A DNA stretch of 64,000 nucleotides, from assembly GCF_042646165.1 (NCBI RefSeq), contig NZ_JBHRTC010000001.1. One strand, 5' to 3'. Each line of letters begins with the position of its first letter. The stretch's first letter is position 1. A program made the position numbers and the translations under genes. Under the pieces are notes generated by a model. The model saw nothing but the letters and a program-made list of their open reading frames with translations. It did no database searches and was not told the DNA's origin. The stretch is from Microbaculum marinum (GTDB lineage Bacteria; Pseudomonadota; Alphaproteobacteria; Rhizobiales; Tepidamorphaceae). Shown in pieces: positions 17,522 through 26,132 of this stretch.

Positions 17522-18856
17522 ATGAGCGATATCTACGATGTCATCCTTCAGGGCGGATCCGTCGTCAATCACGACGGCGTCAGCGAGCGGGATATCGGCA
17601 TACGCGACGGGCGGATCGCGGCGCTCGGCGACCTCGGCCAGGCCGATGCCGGGGAGCGGATCGACTGTCGCGGCCTCACCGTCCTGCCCGGAGTGATCGA
17701 CACCCAGGTGCATTTCCGCGAGCCCGGCGCCGAACACAAGGAAGACCTGGAGACCGGTTCGCTTGCCGCGATCATGGGCGGCGTCACGGCGGTCTTCGAA
17801 ATGCCCAACACCTCTCCGCAGACGGTGAACCGGGAGGCGCTCGAGGACAAGCTCGCCCGCGCCAGAGGCCGCATGCATTGCGACCACGCATTCTACATCG
17901 GCGGCACGCACGAGAACATCGGCGACCTGGCCGAACTCGAGCAGCTTCCCGGATGCGCGGGCGTCAAGGTCTTCGTCGGCTCCTCGACCGGGTCGCTGCT
18001 CGTCGAGGACGACGGGAACATCGCCGCGATCCTGCGCAACATCCGTCGCCGCGCCGCCTTCCATGCCGAGGACGAGCCGCGGCTGCGCGAGCGGGCCGGA
18101 CTGAGGGAGAGCGGCCGGCCGCAGTCGCATCCGGTCTGGCGCGACGAAACCGCCGCGCTGCTCGCCACCCAGCGGCTGATCCGCCTCGCCACGGCGGCCG
18201 GCAAGCGCATCCATATCCTGCATGTGTCGACGGCAGAGGAAATGGCGCTGCTGGCGCAGCACAAGGACGTGGCAAGCGTCGAGGTGACGCCGCATCACCT
18301 GACCCTCACGGCGGACGGCTACGACCGGCTCGGCACCAGGATCCAGATGAATCCGCCGGTCCGCGATGCCCGCCACCGCAAGGGGCTGTGGGCGGGCGTC
18401 GACAACGGGGTCGCGGATATTCTCGGTTCGGACCACGCCCCGCACACGCTCGAGGAGAAGGCGAAGGCCTACCCCGACTCGCCCTCGGGCATGACCGGCG
18501 TGCAGACGCTGGTGCCGATCATGCTCGACCACGTCAATGCCGGGCGGATGTCTATAGAGCGCTTCGTCGACATGACCAGCCACGGCCCGGCCCGGCTGTT
18601 CCAGATCGCCAACAAGGGCCGGATCGCGGCAGGCTACGACGCAGATTTCACCATCGTCGACATGCGCCGGAGCGAGACGATCAGCGACGGCTGGATCGCC
18701 TCGCGGGCCGGATGGACGCCCTATGACGGCATCACCGTGTGCGGCTGGCCGGTCGGAACGATCGTGCGCGGACGCCAGGTCATGTGGGACGGAGAGCTGG
18801 TGTCGCCGGGGACCGGCGAACCGGTGCGCTTCCTCGAAACGCTGCAGCCCGGCTGA
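17522..18856 (+). CDS. pyrC: Dihydroorotase, class I (PyrC-type)
   Basis: A 444-residue amidohydrolase, expected to interconvert N-carbamoyl-aspartate and dihydroorotate in pyrimidine synthesis. Visible are GVIDTQVHFREPG, MPNTSPQTVN (MPNT motif), VKVFVGSSTGS, EVTPHHLTL, and ILGSDHAPHTLEEK with the catalytic Asp. The canonical HxH of the first metal motif reads QxH here; I recall the same DTQVHFREPG in a clade of alphaproteobacterial dihydroorotases. ATG at 17522 follows GAGGAAAG closely. Other amidohydrolase functions are possible but MPNT and SDHAPH favour dihydroorotase. Confidence 0.88.
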   Translation: MSDIYDVILQGGSVVNHDGVSERDIGIRDGRIAALGDLGQADAGERIDCRGLTVLPGVIDTQVHFREPGAEHKEDLETGSLAAIMGGVTAVFEMPNTSPQTVNREALEDKLARARGRMHCDHAFYIGGTHENIGDLAELEQLPGCAGVKVFVGSSTGSLLVEDDGNIAAILRNIRRRAAFHAEDEPRLRERAGLRESGRPQSHPVWRDETAALLATQRLIRLATAAGKRIHILHVSTAEEMALLAQHKDVASVEVTPHHLTLTADGYDRLGTRIQMNPPVRDARHRKGLWAGVDNGVADILGSDHAPHTLEEKAKAYPDSPSGMTGVQTLVPIMLDHVNAGRMSIERFVDMTSHGPARLFQIANKGRIAAGYDADFTIVDMRRSETISDGWIASRAGWTPYDGITVCGWPVGTIVRGRQVMWDGELVSPGTGEPVRFLETLQPG

Positions 18857-18860
18857 CCAA

Positions 18861-19367
18861 GTGACGCTTGTGATCCGCCCCGCCGCCGCCGAAGACGCGG
18901 ACGCTCTCATCGGGCAGATCGACGCGCTCAATGCCCATGTCGGGGCAGCATCTGGCCGGATCACGCCGGACATCCTCGCACGCGACGCCTTCGGTCGGAC
19001 GCGGCACCTGGAATTCATCGTCGCGGAACGGGACGGCACGATCGCCGGCTACGCCGCCTGGTGCGATGCCTACGAGACTGAGCACGCCCGGCCGGGCGTC
19101 TACATGATCGACCTCTATGTCGATCCGGCCCATCGCCGCAACGGCATCGCCCGCCGGCTGGTCGCCGCCGTCAGCGCGGCCGCGCGCGCCAGGGGGTGCG
19201 GGTTCGTCTGGTGGACGGCGGAGCCGGGCAACGCGGAGGCCGCGGCCTTCTACGGGCGGCTCGGCAGCCAGTCCGCGCCGATGATCGCCCATGCCCTCTA
19301 TGGCGAGGCGTTCGAGACGCTGGCGGACGAGGGGCAGGACTCGGTTCAGTCGCCGGCCACGAAGTAG
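18861..19367 (+). CDS. GNAT family N-acetyltransferase
   Basis: A 168-residue acetyltransferase starting at GTG 18861, four bases after the dihydroorotase stop, so probably cotranscribed. The acetyl-CoA motif is YVDPAHRRNGIARRLVAAVS, with WWTAEPGNAEAAAFYGRLG at the usual C-terminal position. Substrate unknown. Its 3' end overlaps the convergent gene 19346-20050 by 22 bases. Confidence 0.86.
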   Translation: MTLVIRPAAAEDADALIGQIDALNAHVGAASGRITPDILARDAFGRTRHLEFIVAERDGTIAGYAAWCDAYETEHARPGVYMIDLYVDPAHRRNGIARRLVAAVSAAARARGCGFVWWTAEPGNAEAAAFYGRLGSQSAPMIAHALYGEAFETLADEGQDSVQSPATK

Positions 19368-20050
19368 TGCCAGGTGCCGTCCGGACCGATGCCGAGCCGG
19401 AAGAAGTTGTAGGCGCCGAACTCCTCCATCAGCTGGCGGTCCATCGGCGTGATCAGCTTGTACAGCTCGACTTCCTGCTCGGGCGTCAGGGAATCGAGCG
19501 GCAGGGCGTAGAAGTACGGCCAGACGTAGAGTTCGCGGGGCGTGCCGGGTTCGAGATGAACGAAACCGGCCTCCAGGATCTCGATCATGATCGCCATGAT
19601 CTCGCGTCCCTCGGGATCGCCGCCGGCCTCCCGCCAGAACGAGATCGGGTCGGTCTCGCCGCCGAACGAGACCAGCGGCGGCAGTTCGTTGACCTCCACC
19701 ACCGGCCGCAGGTTCTCCAGGTCGCCGGTCTTCGCCGCCGCGATCATCTGCTCGCGCATTCGCCGGACCGGCGCAGGCAGCAGCGAGGTGTCGTACAGGA
19801 CGTCCGGCAGGTCGGCGGTCTCGGGCCCCGCCTCGACCGCCGCCGGGTCCCCGGCCGGCACCGCATCCTCGCCCGCATCCGGGGCCTCGACCGCATCCGG
19901 GGCCTCGACCGCATCCGGGGCCGTCTCGCCCTCCGGTGCGGGCGGCACCTGGATGGTCTCGGTCCTGACCTTGTTCTGCGCAGCCGCCGGCGGCAACCAG
20001 AGTGGAACGCACAGCAGGGCCAGCGCGACGGTGATGCGGGAGACGGACAT
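19346..20050 (-). CDS. Secreted protein of unknown function with PDAVEA repeats
   Basis: A 234-residue exported protein. The signal peptide is MSVSRITVALALLCVPLWLP up to about residue 25 (PAAAQ). An acidic linker follows, containing tandem hexapeptides PDAVEA, PDAVEA, PDAGED encoded by 18-bp DNA repeats around 19879-19925. The globular remainder has LYDTSLLPAPVRRMREQMIAAA and LYVWPYFYALPLDSL ending in GPDGTWHYFVAGD. I know no named family; similar proteins with a WPYF motif occur in Hyphomicrobiales. No ribosome site is evident before ATG 20050. Confidence 0.8.
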   Translation of the reverse strand: MSVSRITVALALLCVPLWLPPAAAQNKVRTETIQVPPAPEGETAPDAVEAPDAVEAPDAGEDAVPAGDPAAVEAGPETADLPDVLYDTSLLPAPVRRMREQMIAAAKTGDLENLRPVVEVNELPPLVSFGGETDPISFWREAGGDPEGREIMAIMIEILEAGFVHLEPGTPRELYVWPYFYALPLDSLTPEQEVELYKLITPMDRQLMEEFGAYNFFRLGIGPDGTWHYFVAGD

Positions 20051-20177
20051 GGCACAATGATCGCGCGAAGCGGGCGCGGGTCAAGTCACAACACGGCGCC
20101 GGTTGTGAGTTCGTCCCGCAGGCCATAAGAATCGCAATCGGCGGAACGATCGGGGCTTTCCGCGGTTCTGGGGGAAT

Positions 20178-20834
20178 ATGACCAACCTTCTCGTCATTCC
20201 TGTCGGAATTCTCATTGGTATCGTGGTCTCGGCGCCGGTCGGGCCCGTCAACATCATCTGCATCGGACGGGCCTTGCGCCTGGGTTTCGTTCCCGCCGTC
20301 CTCGCCGGAGTGGGAGCCGCGGTCGGCGACGGCGTGCTGGCGCTGATCGCAGCCTTCGGCATCAACGCTGTGGCCGAGGCGGTGTCCGACCATAGCCGCC
20401 TCATCCAGCTCGTCGGCGGGCTTATCCTGATCGGCTTCGGCATCCGGGTGACGATGTCGACGCCGCAGAGTTCGGCGCGGGCTGACGCCCACATCAGCGA
20501 CTCGGCGATCAGGATCATTCCCGCGACGTTCCTGATAACGATCACCAACCCCGGCGCGCTGCTGGGCTTCCTGGCGATCTTCGGCGGAATCGTCGGAGAG
20601 GAACTGCTTCCGGAAGGCGACTACGCGGCCGCCGTCCTGATGGTGCTCGCCGTGAGCGGCGGCGCGCTGTTGTGGTGGGCGGGCATATCGGCGTTCGTCG
20701 CAAGGATCCGCCACCTGATCTCGGATGCCACCCTGCGCCGCATCAACATCGTCTCCGGCGTGCTGCTGGCGGGACTGGGAATTCTGCTGATCGTTCGGGC
20801 GACCCTGCACCACCTCGGGGTGAGCATTCTCTGA
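20178..20834 (+). CDS. LysE/RhtB-type exporter
   Basis: A 218-residue membrane protein with about six hydrophobic helices. The N-terminal VVSAPVGPVNIICIGRALRLG is the LysE/RhtB family signature, and ITNPGALLGFLAIFGG matches the conserved segment before helix 4. It probably exports an amino acid or related small solute. ATG at 20178 directly follows GGGGGAAT. Upstream is the divergent secreted-protein gene (start 20050). Confidence 0.85.
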   Translation: MTNLLVIPVGILIGIVVSAPVGPVNIICIGRALRLGFVPAVLAGVGAAVGDGVLALIAAFGINAVAEAVSDHSRLIQLVGGLILIGFGIRVTMSTPQSSARADAHISDSAIRIIPATFLITITNPGALLGFLAIFGGIVGEELLPEGDYAAAVLMVLAVSGGALLWWAGISAFVARIRHLISDATLRRINIVSGVLLAGLGILLIVRATLHHLGVSIL

Positions 20835-20925
20835 TCGGAGATGCCGGGGGACGCGGACGGGCGCCCGCAATCGCCCGCGGCGGACGGGTCCGCAGCGCCA
20901 GAGCGCTGGAGTTCCAAAGTCCTTG

Positions 20926-21465
20926 CTATCCCTGCCCCGCCGGGGCATCGGCAGCCGCCCTGAACTCCTCCGGGTCCGCCGCCGCCGAGACCTTGCGCAG
21001 CAGCTGATGCAGAGTGGCGATCTCGCCGCCCATCGCCCGCTCCACCCGCTTCTGCGCGGCGCGCCAGTACGGCACCGCGGCCGCGACCGTCTCCTGGCCC
21101 CTGTCGGTCAGGGCGACGAGCTTGGTGCGCCGGTCGGAGCCGGCGACGATCTCCACGTCGCCGCCGTCAATCAGCCGCTTCAGGGTGCGCGTCAGCGTCG
21201 AGGCATCCATCCCCATCGCGTCGGCGAGCCCGGACATCGGCCGCGGGCCGCCGGTCGCGATCATCGCCAGGATGGAGAACTGGGTGACGGTCAGGCCGGC
21301 CGGCGCCAGCGCCGTGTCGTACAGCGCCGTCACCCGCCGGGCGGCCTTGCGCAGCCGGTAGCCGGTGCAGCTCAGGTCGGCGAGCGCGGCAACCCGGCCG
21401 TCGCCGCGTCTGGCGCCCTCCGGAATTTCCGCGTCACGTTTGTCGGGGTCGTGCTTGTCCGTCAT
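20926..21465 (-). CDS. MarR family transcriptional regulator
   Basis: A 179-residue winged-helix regulator when started at ATG 21465. Recognisable are LTVTQFSILAMIATGG (helices 2-3), MDASTLTRTLKRLIDGGDVE (recognition helix) and GSDRRTKLVALTDRGQE (wing). An upstream GTG at 21501 would add 12 residues; the ATG is preferred because the extension would run through the AT-rich control region. It is divergent from the thioesterase/NIPSNAP pair, which it likely represses together with itself. Confidence 0.88.
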   Translation of the reverse strand: MTDKHDPDKRDAEIPEGARRGDGRVAALADLSCTGYRLRKAARRVTALYDTALAPAGLTVTQFSILAMIATGGPRPMSGLADAMGMDASTLTRTLKRLIDGGDVEIVAGSDRRTKLVALTDRGQETVAAAVPYWRAAQKRVERAMGGEIATLHQLLRKVSAAADPEEFRAAADAPAGQG

Positions 21466-21526
21466 ATTTTTATTGTATATGCATCTAACATATCTGTCCA
21501 CATGACACGCCGAAGGAGTGCGAACG
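21466..21526. promoter_or_regulatory. Divergent promoter/operator between MarR regulator and thioesterase gene
   Basis: Only about 61 bases separate the two divergent starts. The left part is AT-rich and contains ATATGCAT at its centre within TTGTATATGCATCTAACATA, a partly symmetric stretch of the size MarR dimers bind. GAAGGAG at about 21511-21517 is the ribosome site of the thioesterase. This is the expected site of MarR autorepression. Confidence 0.5.
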
Positions 21527-22027
21527 ATGTCGGAAGCCTACAGCCGGTTCGCCACGGTCACCGGGTTCGACACGCTGCCGCTGGCCAGGATCAGGGACAT
21601 GGACGGCCTGTCCGTCCTGCAGGCGATGATCGCCGGCGACCTGCCGGCGCCGCCGATCGCCCGCACCCTCGGGTTCATCCTGGACGAGGTCGGCGAGGGC
21701 CGGGCGGTGTTCAAGGGCATGCCCGCGGCCGACTATCTCAATCCGCTCGGTACGATCCACGGCGGCTGGGCCGGCACGCTGCTCGATTCGGCGCTGGGCT
21801 GCGCCGTCCATTCGTCGATCAGGGCGGGCGAGGCCTACACGACCGTCGAGTACAAGGTGAACCTCGTGCGGCCGATCATGCCCGACACCGGCGAGGTCAC
21901 CTGCGAGGGCGTGCTGATCCACCGCGGCAGCCGCATCGCGACGTCGGAGGCGACGCTGAAAACCGCCGACGGCAAGCTGCTCGCCCACGGATCGGAGACC
22001 TGCATCATCTTTCCGATGAAGGCCTGA
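21527..22027 (+). CDS. PaaI family thioesterase (hotdog fold)
   Basis: A 166-residue hotdog-fold acyl-CoA thioesterase. The catalytic region YLNPLGTIHGGWAGTLLDSALG holds the HGG turn, and TTVEYKVNLVRPIMPDTGEV is the second conserved strand set. ATG at 21527 follows GAAGGAG. It forms a two-gene unit with the NIPSNAP gene (1 base between), under control of the divergent MarR gene. Confidence 0.9.
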   Translation: MSEAYSRFATVTGFDTLPLARIRDMDGLSVLQAMIAGDLPAPPIARTLGFILDEVGEGRAVFKGMPAADYLNPLGTIHGGWAGTLLDSALGCAVHSSIRAGEAYTTVEYKVNLVRPIMPDTGEVTCEGVLIHRGSRIATSEATLKTADGKLLAHGSETCIIFPMKA

Positions 22028-22028
22028 C

Positions 22029-22769
22029 ATGGCCGTTGCCGACCCCTCCGGCTGCGCCGTCGTCGAACTGCGGCAGTACACGCTGCATCCCGGCCAGCGC
22101 GACGTCCTGATCGACTTGTTCGACCGCGAGTTCGTGGAAAGCCAGGATGCCGTCGGCATGACGGTGATGGGCCAGTTCCGCGATCTCGAACGCGACGACC
22201 GCTTCGTCTGGCTGCGCGGCTTTCCGGGGATGGAGCAGCGCGCGTCCTCGCTGGCCGCGTTCTACGGAGGCCCGGTGTGGGCGGCCCACAGGGACGACGC
22301 CAACGCGACGATGATCGATTTCGACGACGTGCTGCTGCTGAGGCCGGCGCGCTCCGGAGCGGGACTGGCGATCGATATTGGAGACCGGCCAGGCCGCGCG
22401 GCCGGGACGCCCGCCGCCGCGGTCTTCGCCGTCGACATCCATCCGATCGCCAGGGACGCGGCCGAGGCCCGCGTCTCGGTGTTCTTCGAGAAGGCGGTGC
22501 CGATCCTAGAGGCGACGGGCGCTGAGCCGGCCGGGGTCTATGTCAGCGAGCCGGGCCCGAACACCTTCCCGGCCCTTCCGGTGCGCGAGACCGATACCGT
22601 GCTGGTGTGGGTCGCACGGTTCGCCGATCAGGCCGCCTTCGACGACCATGCCGCCCGGCTGTCCGCGCATCCGGGCTGGGCCGCCGTCGCCGCAGACCTG
22701 GGCGAGGGCGGACGCGGCGAGCCCCTGCGCCTGATACTCTCGCCGACGGCGCGATCGGCGATGCGATAG
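22029..22769 (+). CDS. NIPSNAP family protein
   Basis: A 246-residue protein with a duplicated dimeric alpha/beta-barrel fold. It starts with the NIPSNAP motif VVELRQYTLHPGQRDVLIDLF, then GMTVMGQFRDLERDDRFVWLRGF. A second, weaker copy occupies about residues 135-240. The biochemical function is unknown; neighbours suggest a MarR-controlled stress or aromatic-acyl response. It starts one base after the thioesterase stop. Confidence 0.88.
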   Translation: MAVADPSGCAVVELRQYTLHPGQRDVLIDLFDREFVESQDAVGMTVMGQFRDLERDDRFVWLRGFPGMEQRASSLAAFYGGPVWAAHRDDANATMIDFDDVLLLRPARSGAGLAIDIGDRPGRAAGTPAAAVFAVDIHPIARDAAEARVSVFFEKAVPILEATGAEPAGVYVSEPGPNTFPALPVRETDTVLVWVARFADQAAFDDHAARLSAHPGWAAVAADLGEGGRGEPLRLILSPTARSAMR

Positions 22770-22796
22770 CGCCGCAGGCGCCGGCGGAGGGGGGCG

Positions 22797-23808
22797 CTAC
22801 GCGGCGATGTCCACCACCACGCGGCCGCGTACCTTGCCGGCGAGGATATCGGCCGCCGCCTGCTCGACTCCGTCGAGGCCGATCGTCGTGGTCATCGCGG
22901 CGAGCTTGTCGTGGTCGAGGTCGCGGACGAGCCTGGAATAGGCCTCGATGCGGCGCGACTTCGGCGCCATCACCGAATCGACGCCGATCAGGCTGACGCC
23001 GCGCAGGATGAAGGGCGCCACCGTGGTGGGCAGGTCCATGCCGCCGGCAAGCCCGCAGGCGGCGACCGAGCCGCCGTACTTCGTCATCGACAGCACGTTG
23101 GCGAGCGTCGTCGAGCCGACCGCGTCGACGCCTCCGGCGAAGCGCTCCTTGTTCAGCGCGCGCGGCTGGCCGGATAGTTCGTCGCGGCCGATGATCTCGG
23201 CAGCGCCGAGGCCCTTCAGGTAGTCCGCCTCGCCGGCCCGCCCGGTCGAGGCGACGACCTCGTAGCCGAGCTTGGACAGGATCGATACCGCCACCGAGCC
23301 GACGCCGCCGGNNNNNNNNNNNNNNNNNNGCGCCGGTGACCACCACCGGCCCCTTGTCCGGCGTGACCTCCTGCCGCTCCAGCGCCAGCACGCAGAGCAT
23401 CGCGGTGTAGCCCGCCGTGCCGATCGCCATCGCCTGCGCACCCGACAGGCCGTCGGGCAGGTGGATCAGCCAGTCGCCCTTCACCCGGGCCTTGCCGGCA
23501 AAGCCGCCGTAGTGCGTCTCGCCGACGCCCCAGCCGTTGAGCACGACCTTGTCGCCGGGCTTGAACTCGTCGTTGTCGGAGGCATCGACGGTGCCGGCAA
23601 AATCGATGCCGGGGACCATCGGCCAGCGGCGCACCACCGGCGCCTTGCCGGTGACGGCGAGGCCGTCCTTGTAGTTGACCGTCGAGTGCTCGACGGAGAC
23701 GACGACATCGCCCTCCATCAGATCGTCGAGGCCGAGGTCGGTCTTCTCGACCTTCTGCCCCTTCTCGCCTTCCCTGGAGACGAGGATTGCCGGAAACCGG
23801 TCTGACAT
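22797..23808 (-). CDS. MDR-family oxidoreductase, AcuI/YhdH type, interrupted by an assembly gap
   Basis: Medium-chain reductase related to acrylyl-CoA reductase AcuI and E. coli YhdH. The N-terminal half has STVNYKDGLAVTGK, VPGIDFAGTV, LNGWGVGETHYGGFAGKARV and ends VVVTG. The C-terminal half begins GGVGSVAVSILSKLGYEVVA and has ACGLAGGMDLPTTVAPFILR, GVDSVMAP and the end RGRVVVDIAA. The two halves are in different frames because 18 Ns stand where the family motif TGA(A/S)GGVGS needs only two bases (GC..CC). The gene is therefore most likely intact in the organism. About 330 residues expected. Confidence 0.88.
23312..23329. other. Assembly gap (18 Ns)
   Basis: Run of 18 undefined bases inside the AcuI/YhdH-type gene. 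Comparison with the family motif at this point suggests that about two bases, not 18, are really missing, so the gap size is a placeholder and breaks the frame artificially. Confidence 0.9.
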
Positions 23809-23959
23809 GATGCGATGACTCCCTACCCGCGTGTCGCCGGGTTAGTAGCGCGGGGGCACGGGGAGGAGCAAGGGGCGACGCGATATAGGAGGCTTGCAGA
23901 AGCGAAGAGATTCCGTTGCCGGCGAGCCGTGGCGCCTATATCGCAACCACTCGGCAAAC

Positions 23960-24286
23960 TCAGGCATCGACCCGGTCCGGACGGACGGCGAGACGGACAC
24001 CGGTCATGGCCTGCAACCGGCTAATGACAGAGAAAACGTTGTCGGCGCGCGGGTTGCCGCGCGGCCCGAACATCCGCATCAGACTCTTCGATGGTGTCCC
24101 CACCTCTTCGGCCAGATCCTCGAAGCCGACGGTTGCATTGATGTAGTCCCGCAAGACGGCTTTGCCCGTCGCAACGTCGCCGGCCAGGAGCAGTTCCACG
24201 GCCTCGGTAAGCAATGCCGAGCGGAACGCCGCATCGCTTCCGGCTCGCGCCTTGACGGTCTCCTTGAACTCCCGAGTGAGTGGCAT
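23960..24286 (-). CDS. HigA-like antitoxin / DNA-binding protein
   Basis: A 108-residue protein. The helix-turn-helix part is RDYINATVGFEDLAEEVGTP followed by SKSLMRMFGPRGNPRADNVF, typical of the small XRE-like antitoxins paired with Gp49/HigB toxins, and it ends with LQAMTGVRLAVRP. Its ATG follows the toxin stop without a gap (TAGATG) and AGAAGGAA inside the toxin gene serves as ribosome site. The order toxin then antitoxin is that of HigBA. Confidence 0.87.
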   Translation of the reverse strand: MPLTREFKETVKARAGSDAAFRSALLTEAVELLLAGDVATGKAVLRDYINATVGFEDLAEEVGTPSKSLMRMFGPRGNPRADNVFSVISRLQAMTGVRLAVRPDRVDA

Positions 24287-24610
24287 CTAGATTTCCTTCT
24301 TGCGTTGTCTGCAGTCGCGCCAGCGCTCCCGCGCCCGGACAATATCCGCCTGCTGGCGTCTTTTCGTGCCGCCTGCAAGCAGTATGACGAGCTCCGCGCC
24401 GTCTCGTCCGAAATACACCCGGTAGCCCGGCCCGTAGTCGAGCCGGCATTCGAGAACGCCTCCGCCGACGCTCTTGGCGCCAGACAGATTTCCTTGTCCC
24501 ATACGGGCCAGCGTGACGGCTATCCTCGCGGCGGCGCGGGCATTCAAAGTGCCGAACCACCTCGCGAACGGGCTCCGGCCATGGGGATCGAGATATTCAA
24601 CAACCCTCAT
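24287..24610 (-). CDS. Gp49/HigB-type RelE-superfamily toxin
   Basis: A 107-residue toxin. The family signature is GRSPFARWFGTLNARAAARIAVTLARM, GVLECRLDYGPGYRVYFGRDG and VILLAGGTKRRQQADIVRARE. Members cleave mRNA in a ribosome-dependent way. The ATG at 24610 touches a large palindrome that should be the operator; little Shine-Dalgarno sequence is seen, so expression may be weak. It precedes the antitoxin gene, as in HigBA modules. Confidence 0.88.
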   Translation of the reverse strand: MRVVEYLDPHGRSPFARWFGTLNARAAARIAVTLARMGQGNLSGAKSVGGGVLECRLDYGPGYRVYFGRDGAELVILLAGGTKRRQQADIVRARERWRDCRQRKKEI

Positions 24611-24647
24611 TGCTCATATGGTACCATATCAGTTACCATATGAGCAA
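24610..24647. promoter_or_regulatory. Palindromic operator of the HigBA-like module
   Basis: TTGCTCATATGGTA (24610-24623) and TACCATATGAGCAA (24634-24647) are perfect 14-bp inverted arms with a 10-base spacer. A second palindrome, ATATGGTACCATAT (24616-24629), is nested in it. The left arm reaches the first base of the toxin start codon, so a bound antitoxin would block both RNA polymerase and the ribosome site. Confidence 0.7.
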
Positions 24648-24674
24648 TTACCACCATTCGGGTGCGAAGCGCTA

Positions 24675-25907
24675 CTACCCCGCCGGCTGCAACCGCGCCA
24701 CCGGCGCCTCGCGGATCGGGTAGTGGATGATCGCCGCGAACAGGCCGGCCACGACCGCTAGCCACCAGAACATGTCGTAGGAGCCGTAGATCTCGTAGAA
24801 CACACCGCCCAGATAGACGCCGGCGAACGAGCCAACCTGATGGCTCAGGAAGACGATGCCGAACAGGGTGCCCATGTATTTCGGGCCGAACATCACCGCG
24901 ACGAGGCCGGAGGTCGGGGGCACCGTGGACAGCCACAGGATGCCGATGACCGCCGAGAAGACCATGACGCTCGCCGGCGTGATCGGGATCAGCACGAACG
25001 CGGCGATCGCGACGGCGCGCAGCAGGTAGATCCACACCAGGATCGAGCGCTTGTTGATGCGGCCGCCGAGCACGCCGGCGGAATAGGCGCCGATGACGTT
25101 GAACAGGCCGATCATCGCCAACGACCACGCCCCGTACTGGGGCGGCATGCCGACGTCGTTGAGATAAGCCGGCATGTGCACGGTGATGAAGGCGACCTGG
25201 AAGCCGCAGACGAAGAAACCGATGGTCAGCAGGACGTAGCTGCGGTGCGAAAAGGCTTCCGAGAGCGCCTGACCGAAGCTTTGCTGCGAGACCGCCGCCT
25301 TGTGGCCGCCCGCCGGCGCCTTCAGGCCGATCGCCAGGAACGGGATCGCCAGCATGATGATCGCCATGTAGTAGAAGGCGTTCTGCCAGCCGTAGTTCGA
25401 GATGAACGCCTGGCCGAGCGGCGCGAAGACGAACTGGCCGAGCGAGCCGGCGGCCATGCCGATGCCGAATCCCCAGGAGCGCCTCTCCTCCGGCAGCAGC
25501 TTGCCGAAGGCCGAGATGACGATGGCGAACGCGGATCCGGAAATGCCGAGGCCGATGAGTATGCCGGCGGTCAGGGTGAGCATCAGCGGCGTATCGGCCG
25601 TGGCGGTCAGGGCCAGGCCGGCCGCATAGATCAGCGCGCCGGCGATGATGACGCGCGCCTCGCCCCAGCGGTCGGCAATGGCGCCGAACAGCGGCTGCCC
25701 GAAGCCCCAGACGAGGTTCTGGATGGCGATCGCCAGCGCGAACACCTCGCGTCCCCAGCCGCGCTGGTCCGACAGCGGCGCCAGGAACAGCCCCATCGCC
25801 GAGCGCGGTCCGAAGGCCAGCATCGAAATGAGGCCGCCGCAGATGACGATGAGCGCGATGCCGCCCCAGCCGCGCTGGAGGCCGGAGGAACTGGTAGATG
25901 TAGCCAT
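24675..25907 (-). CDS. MFS transporter, OxlT / monocarboxylate carrier-like
   Basis: A 410-residue major facilitator with twelve predicted helices. Near the N-terminus are WGREVFALAIAIQNLVWGFG and the loop GAIADRWGEARV (family A-motif). The second half has GGRINKRSIL and TSGLVAVMFGPKYMGTLFGIVFLSH, which recalls oxalate/formate antiporter-like carriers. Substrate unknown; the divergent hydratase gene suggests an organic acid. ATG at 25907 follows GAGAGGG; upstream in-frame codons overlap a control region. Confidence 0.86.
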   Translation of the reverse strand: MATSTSSSGLQRGWGGIALIVICGGLISMLAFGPRSAMGLFLAPLSDQRGWGREVFALAIAIQNLVWGFGQPLFGAIADRWGEARVIIAGALIYAAGLALTATADTPLMLTLTAGILIGLGISGSAFAIVISAFGKLLPEERRSWGFGIGMAAGSLGQFVFAPLGQAFISNYGWQNAFYYMAIIMLAIPFLAIGLKAPAGGHKAAVSQQSFGQALSEAFSHRSYVLLTIGFFVCGFQVAFITVHMPAYLNDVGMPPQYGAWSLAMIGLFNVIGAYSAGVLGGRINKRSILVWIYLLRAVAIAAFVLIPITPASVMVFSAVIGILWLSTVPPTSGLVAVMFGPKYMGTLFGIVFLSHQVGSFAGVYLGGVFYEIYGSYDMFWWLAVVAGLFAAIIHYPIREAPVARLQPAG

Positions 25908-26087
25908 TCTGTGCACCCTCTCCCGGGCTCCGCCGTCCGGGCAACCGGCCGGCCCGGACGGCCGATTCTGCGGCCAGACAGGCCTGCGGTCGGCCGCGAC
26001 CGGATCGACGCGAAAACTGTTTCGCCACAATAGTCGTCTTCCAATGGCCGACATAATCGATTTTCATCATGGCAGCCATTAGCAAAT

Positions 26088-26107
26088 CAGATACTTCTTT
26101 GTATCTG
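26088..26107. promoter_or_regulatory. 20-bp palindrome in divergent MFS-hydratase promoter region
   Basis: CAGATAC (26088-26094) and GTATCTG (26101-26107) are perfect 7-bp arms around TTCTTT, 25 bases before the hydratase ATG at 26133. The position and symmetry suit a dimeric repressor. No regulator gene is adjacent. The 225-base divergent gap shows no other clear element. Confidence 0.5.
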
Positions 26108-26132
26108 CAAGTTCAGGCGGGAGGGAAGACCA

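Noticed and set aside
18780..20948. 722-residue minus-strand open frame
   Set aside because: It runs antisense to the GNAT and LysE genes and out of frame with the secreted protein; no domain is visible.
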